Shown: piece by piece, positions 1 to 5,014 of the stretch | Numbering within the stretch: position 1 is the stretch's first letter | Layout of the letters: each line of letters starts with the position of its first letter | Assembly: GCA_020426085.1 (NCBI GenBank) | Contig: JAGQQP010000196.1 | Location: 1-7,490 of the forward strand | Source of the DNA: Planctomycetaceae bacterium | GTDB lineage: Bacteria; Planctomycetota; Planctomycetia; Planctomycetales; Planctomycetaceae | Direction: 5' to 3' | DNA length: 7,490 nt | Translations under genes and position numbers: made by a program | The notes under the pieces: generated by a model | Databases searched by the model: none | What the model was told of the DNA's origin: nothing | Seen by the model: the letters and a program-made list of their open reading frames with translations, nothing else

Positions 1-2744
1 AAACAGTCCCGTTTCGTACAATTGGAATCAAGCTTCCTCCGGAACTGGCACTCACTCCCCAGATCCTGGCCGACCTGACTCAACTGCCTGCCTATTATGG
101 TCTCGTGGGAGATCGGGTTAAAAACGCCGACCTGCTGGCTGATGTTCCTGTCCTGAAACGATGTGCCGGAATTCATCTGATGGATTCCGATCTGACCGAC
201 CAGGGATTTGAAGCACTCGCCCGCACGTCTCCGTACTGTTACTTTCATATCAAGGGAACCCTGGTCAGCTCGGAGATGCAGCAACGTATCGATCGTGAAT
301 TTCCCTTAATCGCGTTTCATGGTAATTCCCGGAATGGTCAATTCTGGTTGAAAGATCAAGTGCCATTCCCTGATCCCGGCTCGGCTCTTTCCACTGCGCA
401 GGCTCCTTCCTCTGCGAAATTGACTGACGAAGAACAAATCGCCTTTGAACGCGAGACGGCGGAATGGGTTCTGGAACTGGGAGCAAGGGTCGTTGTCAAA
501 ACAGCTAACAAGGATGACATTTGGGTATCCCAAATCGATCAACTACCGGAGGAACCGTTTCGGATTCTGCAAATCCCCTTTGATCAGTCGAGCCAGAAAA
601 TCAGGCTACCCAGCCTGTCGCGTTTGAGCCGCCTGATATCACTCCACTCGCTTACTATCTCGAACTGCGGTCTTCATCCCGGCGCTCTGAAAGGGTTGGA
701 GTTCGGCAATGGTATGATTCATTTCCGAATGTCTCATAGTCTCGCAAAAGCGACACACCTCAGCAATGAGATCAAAGGCCTGGAAAACCTCGATACATTT
801 GAAATCAGTACTGCCCAGGTGAATGATCACTTTCAGTTCCTCGACCTGATGCCGCGACTGAGAGATTTAAGGCTCTGGAACCCGAATACACAGCAGTTGG
901 AGGATCTGGCCGACTCATCTGGATTCAAACAGGGGAACCTGCGTTTCCTCAATCTGTATGCCAACGGCCGCACTTTTGACTCTGATGCCATTCGCGCGTT
1001 ACAGGCTGAAAAGCCGGGCATGTCTATTATTGTCAATGATAATAAGGGGCACAATCGCTACCTGGGAACCCCGGTCGCGAGAGAAGCTGCGATAAAACTG
1101 CTGGAGCTGGGCATTACAATTGTTGCCAGCGGTCCCAACCAGAGCGAGATCCTTTTTAACAAGTCAAACACTCCGTCTGAGACCGAACTGTTCAAACCTC
1201 TGGAAATTATTCTACCGAACAATCTGGAAATCACGCCGGAGATCGCTGAGATGTTTTCTCGCCTGCCTCCCTTCCCCAGGCTGGATTCGAAAGGACTGAA
1301 AAATGCAGACCTGCTGACTGCTGTCCCGGTGATGGCACTCTGCAGCGGAGTTCGACTCCCCGATTCCGACCTGACAGACAAAGGATTTGAATCATTTTAT
1401 CAAAGCAATCCGGAAGTTTATCTTAATCTGAGAGGAACCCCAGTCACCGACGAGAAAGCGATACACGTCGATCAGAATTATCCGTTTGCAGTGTTTCATT
1501 CAAGCAGTCATCATGGCATCAGCTGGCTGAAACTCAGAGCAAAAAACAAACCACAACCCCCGCGTACTTCCCCACCAGAACGGAATGATACGAACATCCT
1601 GACTTCCGAACGGGAGATCGCAGAATGGGTGATCAAGCTGGGTGGAAGAGTCAGCTTCAAAAAAGCCCAGGGAACTGATTATTTAAAAAATCGGCTGGAT
1701 CAACTCCCCGAAGAGCCACTCCGGGTGATCGAAATTGTTTTCAGCAGGGCAGATCAAAAGATCACCATTACCAGTCTGTCTCGATTAAGCAGTCTGCTCA
1801 CACTGCATTCACTCAATATCATGAACTGTCACCTGGAACCCGGGGCACTGGAGGGGTTGCGTTTCAATGAAAACACGACCGATTTTCACATCTACAACAC
1901 CCCGCTGAAAACATCAGAGCTGACTTCCCACATGGGACTGGAACACCTTGACACATTCAATGTTGGTGCCATTCAGATCGATGATCAATTTCGTTTTCTG
2001 GAATTGATGCCTCGCTTGAGAAACCTGCATCTGTATAACCCCATCCCCCAGACCCTGGAAGATCTTGCGAGTTCACCCGGTTTTGCAAAAATGAAACTGC
2101 GGTTTTTGAACATCAATTCTTTCGGTCGAAAATATGATCCGGAACTGATAGCGGAACTGCAAAAAATTCAGCCAGGCATGACAGTCATCGATAACGATCT
2201 CAATGGGCACAATCGTTATCTGGGCACCCCTGTGGCCCGGCAGGCCGCAATCAAACTGCTCGATCTTGGAGGCACAATCTACGCGATGAAAGACAAAACT
2301 TATGACAAGTCTCAGTATCCTCCAGAGTCAGAACTGTTTTTTCCTGTACGAGTTATTTTACCACCTGCTCTGGAGATCACACCAGAAACTGTCGAGGCAC
2401 TCTCACAACTGCCTCCCTTTTTTGGACTGGAAGCTTCCGGAATCAGGAATGCTGACCTGCTGGCAGAAGTTCCCGTGTTAAGGCTGTGTGGAGGGATTCA
2501 GATTTCCGATACAGACCTCTCAGACCAGGGATTTGAGACATTGATTCAGTTGCATCCCGACGGTTATCTGAACGCCATGCGAACAAAGATCACTCGCGAA
2601 AAAGCCATACAAATCAATCGCGACTATCCCTACGCTGCATTTAATACCGATTATCACTCAGGAAAACGCTGGCTGAATGATCGGAATAAGCCAAAGCACT
2701 CGTCTTCAGAAACAACAGACACCGACCCCTCTGACAGAGAGTGA
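1..2744 (+). CDS. Large tandem-unit leucine-rich-repeat-like protein, C-terminal part (left end outside window)
   Basis: The frame is open from the first complete codon (base 3) to TGA at 2742-2744. The GTG at 105 is only an internal codon, because the 34 codons before it match the corresponding parts of the later repeat copies. Numbering from that GTG, residues 115-476 and 502-858 are two full units with a period of about 387 residues, and residues upstream to 83 are the end of an earlier unit. Each unit ends with a conserved G-x-x-W-L pattern. Within units, stretches such as the one at 248-300 (leucine-spaced, closing with L-Q-x-x-x-P-G-M) and D-S-D-L-T-D-x-G-F-E resemble the degenerate LRR proteins common in planctomycetes. 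Linkers at about 84-114 and 477-501, and the C-terminal tail, are rich in Pro, Ser, Thr and charged residues. No catalytic motif or membrane segment is visible. The likely role is protein binding, but partner and location are unknown because the N-terminus is missing. Confidence 0.88.
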   Translation, partial: TVPFRTIGIKLPPELALTPQILADLTQLPAYYGLVGDRVKNADLLADVPVLKRCAGIHLMDSDLTDQGFEALARTSPYCYFHIKGTLVSSEMQQRIDREFPLIAFHGNSRNGQFWLKDQVPFPDPGSALSTAQAPSSAKLTDEEQIAFERETAEWVLELGARVVVKTANKDDIWVSQIDQLPEEPFRILQIPFDQSSQKIRLPSLSRLSRLISLHSLTISNCGLHPGALKGLEFGNGMIHFRMSHSLAKATHLSNEIKGLENLDTFEISTAQVNDHFQFLDLMPRLRDLRLWNPNTQQLEDLADSSGFKQGNLRFLNLYANGRTFDSDAIRALQAEKPGMSIIVNDNKGHNRYLGTPVAREAAIKLLELGITIVASGPNQSEILFNKSNTPSETELFKPLEIILPNNLEITPEIAEMFSRLPPFPRLDSKGLKNADLLTAVPVMALCSGVRLPDSDLTDKGFESFYQSNPEVYLNLRGTPVTDEKAIHVDQNYPFAVFHSSSHHGISWLKLRAKNKPQPPRTSPPERNDTNILTSEREIAEWVIKLGGRVSFKKAQGTDYLKNRLDQLPEEPLRVIEIVFSRADQKITITSLSRLSSLLTLHSLNIMNCHLEPGALEGLRFNENTTDFHIYNTPLKTSELTSHMGLEHLDTFNVGAIQIDDQFRFLELMPRLRNLHLYNPIPQTLEDLASSPGFAKMKLRFLNINSFGRKYDPELIAELQKIQPGMTVIDNDLNGHNRYLGTPVARQAAIKLLDLGGTIYAMKDKTYDKSQYPPESELFFPVRVILPPALEITPETVEALSQLPPFFGLEASGIRNADLLAEVPVLRLCGGIQISDTDLSDQGFETLIQLHPDGYLNAMRTKITREKAIQINRDYPYAAFNTDYHSGKRWLNDRNKPKHSSSETTDTDPSDRE
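3..353 (+). repeat. Protein-level repeat copy 0, partial (second half of unit)
   Basis: The translated stretch matches the second half of the two later units. Shared features in order are I-x-L-P-x-x-L-x-x-T-P, a Q-L-P or R-L-P motif, N-A-D-L-L, V-P-V-L followed by a conserved Cys, D-L-T-D-Q-G-F-E, and G-x-x-x-W-L-K at the end. Its first half lies left of the window. The match across base 105 is what shows that the coding frame extends upstream of the GTG. Confidence 0.85.
447..1532 (+). repeat. Protein-level repeat copy 1 (full unit, about 362 residues)
   Basis: The copy begins at E-R-E-x-A-E-W-V and ends at W-L-K. Landmarks shared with copy 2 are D-Q-L-P-E-E-P, S-L-S-R-L-S, L-D-T-F, L-M-P-R-L-R, L-R-F-L-N, G-H-N-R-Y-L-G-T-P-V-A-R at 1047-1082, N-A-D-L-L and D-S-D-L-T-D. 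The copy splits into a first block (to about 1040) and a second block (from about 1062) that open with related sequences. Confidence 0.85.
1608..2678 (+). repeat. Protein-level repeat copy 2 (full unit, about 357 residues)
   Basis: The copy is collinear with copy 1 from E-R-E-I-A-E-W-V to W-L-N with only small insertions or deletions. The junction motif G-H-N-R-Y-L-G-T-P-V-A-R lies at 2205-2240. DNA similarity is clearly lower than protein similarity, since many third codon positions differ, so this is an old duplication kept at the protein level and not a recent copy. The protein ends 21 residues after this copy with a tail that looks like the inter-unit linkers. Confidence 0.85.
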
Positions 2745-3215
2745 GAAATCGCCTGATGAGTGATCGAACAGGGTGCTTATCTGAATTGCACACAACAAAG
2801 CACAGGCCCCGTTTCTACCAGAAAGTCCTTCGGCATGCTGATGGTTGATTTTTGCGATAAATCAAACTGATCGGAATCTCATAATCGGACCTGTAGAGCA
2901 TAGTTGCTGCAAGCTGGACCGGCGCACTCCTGGAACTGGATTCCGCTGAAATTGCTTGCTACTTGTTCTCAAGCTGTCTAAACTGAATTAAGTCAGCATT
3001 GATGTTTCGCTCCGCATTATTACCAGCCTCGACTCATCCAACGTTTAGACTGTGTCCAGTTTTACTGCAGCGTCTCCAGGTCCATTTGAACCGAGTATAT
3101 TAGATTGAAAGACGCTATGGTTAAATGTGATGCACACTAGATCGAAACGATTTCCATCATCCCCTTCGTTTTGGTTAGAATTCCCAAACGTTCCTCATGA
3201 TATGAAACCAGAGCC
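2745..3215. other. Non-coding gap of 471 bases
   Basis: I find no credible coding frame on either strand. Weak structures only: a 7-bp inverted repeat (TTGATTT at 2845-2851, AAATCAA at 2859-2865) with no T-tract, and an 8-bp inverted pair (GTCTAAAC at 2976-2983, GTTTAGAC at 3043-3050) set 59 bases apart. A TATATT at 3096-3101 resembles a -10 element, but no -35 element sits at the right distance. I see no clear terminator after the upstream gene. The length could reflect a decayed gene or mobile element, but no protein remnant was recognised. Confidence 0.6.
3167..3190 (+). promoter_or_regulatory. Possible leader hairpin before the ceramidase-family gene
   Basis: CGTTTTGG (3167-3174) can pair with CCAAACG (3184-3190) with one bulged T, around a 9-base loop. 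It ends 25 bases before the ATG at 3216. No T-tract follows, so it is not a terminator. It may be chance or a weak 5' leader structure. Confidence 0.2.
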
Positions 3216-4577
3216 ATGCACCAGATATTTCGAGTTCTCTGTTTTGTCCTGCTGTTAAATTCCTGCCTGTTCTTAGAAACATCTGCTGCCAAAGATCCCT
3301 CTACTGTAAAATCGAATCTCAAAGCAGGCGTGGCCAAAGTTGACATCACTCCCGCTGAAGTCAAAGAGCTGGAAGTCGTCGGGCATCGCCGTAAAGTCAC
3401 AGGCGTGCGTGACCCCCTACGGGCAGGAGTACTGGTGCTGGATGACGGTCAGACCAAAGCAGCCATCGTGACGCTGGACCTGATCGGTGCTTACACGGAA
3501 ATCGTGAAACCAGCCCGATCACAAATCGAAAAAGAAACGGGGATCCCGGCAGCCAACATCATGGTAGCGGCTTCACACAATCACTCAGGCCCCGGTTTCA
3601 ATTCTGAATCAACCTGGGGAAAAGAACTGATCGCCAAACTCGGTACCGCCGCAAAACAGGCGGCTTCGAAAATGACACCGGTCACAGCCGGCTATGGTGA
3701 AGACAAAATCGGATTCAGTATCAATCGTCGCAAAGTAATCAACGGTCGTGCTGTCGTACGGCTCAATGAAGACGGCCCCAACGACCCCCGCGTCAAAGTG
3801 CTGCGATTCGACGATGGGAAATCGCTGACTCCTGTCGCAGTCCTGATGCACGCTGTCTGTCACCCCTGTTTTTTCACCTGGGGAGATAAAGGCTCAATGC
3901 CTTACCCCAACGGTTTCCCGAAAATGAGCGCCGACTTTCCCGGCGAAGCCCAGACATTTGTGGAAATGTGCTATGGAAATCAGACCAGTTCGCTGTTCCT
4001 GCAGGGTTGCGCAGGAGACATTCGCCCGAACCTGCCCGGCTATCCCTATCGTTGTGCAGATGAAGCCGACATCCAGTGGGCTGGTCGAGATCTGGGTAGC
4101 GCTGTCGTGCGAACCCTGGCCCATAGTATGACGCGGGAAGAGTTGGCCGAACGGGCTGAATACTATCCGATTCGCGTCGCCAACTCTGTAATCTCGCTCC
4201 CCGGCAAGGAAGGTCGAATTGAAGCTGAGCTGCAGGCCATGAAAATCGGCCCTTATCTGCTGCTGACCATGCCTGGCGAACCCATGGTCGAATACGGACT
4301 GAAGCTGGAAAATGACATTGCCGATCGCGCCATTCCCATCATCGTGGGATATGCCAACGGACACGTCGGCTACATCGCCACCACCGATTCCTATAGTGTA
4401 GGCGGCTACGAACCAAATACCTCTAAACTGCTGCCTGAAGCAGAACCCATCATTCTCACCGAGTTGAGTCTGCTCGCGGACCGTGTCATCGGGGACGTCT
4501 TCGAATCGTTCTCCAAACATCCCAAAGACATCAAAAAACGGGAACAGGCTGAGAAACTCCGGGCAGGGAAGAAGTAA
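3216..4577 (+). CDS. Secreted neutral/alkaline ceramidase-family protein with altered nucleophile motif
   Basis: The 453-residue product belongs to the neutral/alkaline non-lysosomal ceramidase N-terminal domain family, whose true members are zinc amidases that split ceramide into sphingosine and fatty acid. A signal peptide is clear: a hydrophobic core at about residues 7-20 and a likely cut after S-A-A (residue 25), so the protein is probably exported. The mature part opens with the family hallmark A-G-V-A-K-V-D-I-T-P (37-46). Probable zinc ligands are H121 in S-H-N-H-S-G-P, H216 in C-H-P-C, E355 in P-G-E-P, and a tyrosine in the D-S-Y-S-V-G-G-Y segment (391-398). S-A-D-F-P-G (238-243) is also family-like. 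The catalytic motif N-x-G-D-V-S-P-N reads C-A-G-D-I-R-P-N (265-272), so the serine is R270. The C-terminal domain of full-length neutral ceramidases (roughly 650-700 residues) is absent. The ATG has no strong ribosome binding site, but it directly precedes the signal peptide. Substrate is uncertain; ceramide cleavage should not be assumed. Confidence 0.93.
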   Translation: MHQIFRVLCFVLLLNSCLFLETSAAKDPSTVKSNLKAGVAKVDITPAEVKELEVVGHRRKVTGVRDPLRAGVLVLDDGQTKAAIVTLDLIGAYTEIVKPARSQIEKETGIPAANIMVAASHNHSGPGFNSESTWGKELIAKLGTAAKQAASKMTPVTAGYGEDKIGFSINRRKVINGRAVVRLNEDGPNDPRVKVLRFDDGKSLTPVAVLMHAVCHPCFFTWGDKGSMPYPNGFPKMSADFPGEAQTFVEMCYGNQTSSLFLQGCAGDIRPNLPGYPYRCADEADIQWAGRDLGSAVVRTLAHSMTREELAERAEYYPIRVANSVISLPGKEGRIEAELQAMKIGPYLLLTMPGEPMVEYGLKLENDIADRAIPIIVGYANGHVGYIATTDSYSVGGYEPNTSKLLPEAEPIILTELSLLADRVIGDVFESFSKHPKDIKKREQAEKLRAGKK

Positions 4578-4740
4578 GCGTTGTCTGCTTTCAACGCGAA
4601 ACGTCTCAAACAGACCAGGTCCGACAATATGTCCGAATGAGTTGCTTTCAGGAATTTTTTCAGCCTGATTCAGTGCCTGCTACTTCCTTTTCCTTTATGC
4701 TCATGTCTGTAACATCAGAATTCGTTCCATGATGTGTTGG

Positions 4741-4763
4741 CAGAGAATATTATCTCTGTTTTT
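4741..4763 (+). terminator. Possible intrinsic terminator after the ceramidase-family gene
   Basis: CAGAGA (4741-4746) pairs with TCTCTG (4753-4758) around a 6-base loop, and five T residues follow immediately. The order of stem then T-tract matches a rho-independent terminator reading on the + strand. The stem is short and only half GC, and it lies about 160 bases past the stop codon, so the call is tentative. Confidence 0.4.
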
Positions 4764-4800
4764 GTAAAGACGTTTTGTTATGATTATTTTTCAGAACCGA

Positions 4801-4830
4801 TTGACCACGACAGACTGATTGAAATAATCT
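4801..4830 (+). promoter_or_regulatory. Candidate sigma-70-like promoter for the CheB-CheR gene
   Basis: TTGACC (4801-4806) matches five of six bases of the -35 consensus. TAATCT (4825-4830), 18 bases on, matches only three of six of the -10 consensus, including the T-A start and final T. The site sits just after the terminator-like hairpin and would give a leader of about 180 bases. Planctomycete promoters are poorly defined, so this is weak. Confidence 0.22.
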
Positions 4831-5003
4831 GACTGGTACCAATTAAAACTGAAAATTGTCGTTGCAGACAGGACGGAAAAAATTCTAAACGGGAAAAAAA
4901 CGGAAGCAAAAGATTAAAGTTTCCGCATGTCAGCAAACCGACTGCCAGAGTCGTATCCCTAAGACAAGCTGCGCTACTCCCTGCCACCTGAACTTACAGG
5001 AAC

Positions 5004-5008
5004 AAAGG
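5004..5008 (+). promoter_or_regulatory. Ribosome binding site setting the CheB-CheR start
   Basis: AAAGG lies six bases before the ATG at 5015. An in-frame TAG at 5012-5014 directly precedes that ATG, so no longer start is possible in this frame. The CheB fold begins about 12 residues in, which agrees with this choice. Confidence 0.65.
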
Positions 5009-5014
5009 CGATAG

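Larger units (their letters stand above)
4578..5014. other. Non-coding gap of 437 bases with transcription signals
   Basis: No credible gene lies here. A 67-residue reverse frame at 4784-4987 has no recognisable features or ribosome binding site. Just after the upstream stop, GCGTTG (4578-4583) and CAACGC (4592-4597) can form a 6-bp hairpin without a T-tract. The terminator-like hairpin, promoter candidate and ribosome binding site in this gap are listed separately. A 5-bp inverted repeat CGACT/AGTCG (4939-4953) is probably chance. The stretch from about 4740 to 4920 is notably AT-rich, as expected for a promoter region. Confidence 0.6.

Noticed and set aside
2845..2865. Inverted repeat after the LRR-like gene as a terminator
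   Set aside because: The stem is AT-rich and no T-tract follows it on either strand.
2976..3050. Inverted pair GTCTAAAC/GTTTAGAC as insertion-sequence ends
   Set aside because: Only 8 bp match, there is no flanking target duplication, and the 59 bases between hold no transposase remnant.
3249..3266. Possible lipoprotein lipobox around L-N-S-C (C17)
   Set aside because: Asparagine at the -2 position does not fit the lipobox pattern, the hydrophobic core continues past the Cys, and a normal signal peptidase I site (S-A-A) follows.
3137..3400. Reverse-strand 87-codon frame spanning the start of the ceramidase-family gene
   Set aside because: It overlaps the signal peptide and first conserved motif of a well-supported gene and shows no features of its own.
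3894..4520. Long reverse-strand open frame (208 codons) opposite the ceramidase-family gene
   Set aside because: It lies wholly inside a gene with clear family motifs, and its translation has no recognisable domain; it is a shadow of the forward codon pattern.
4784..4987. Reverse-strand 67-codon frame in the second gap
   Set aside because: It has no ribosome binding site, no recognisable motif and an ordinary length for chance; it also overlaps the likely promoter region of the forward gene.
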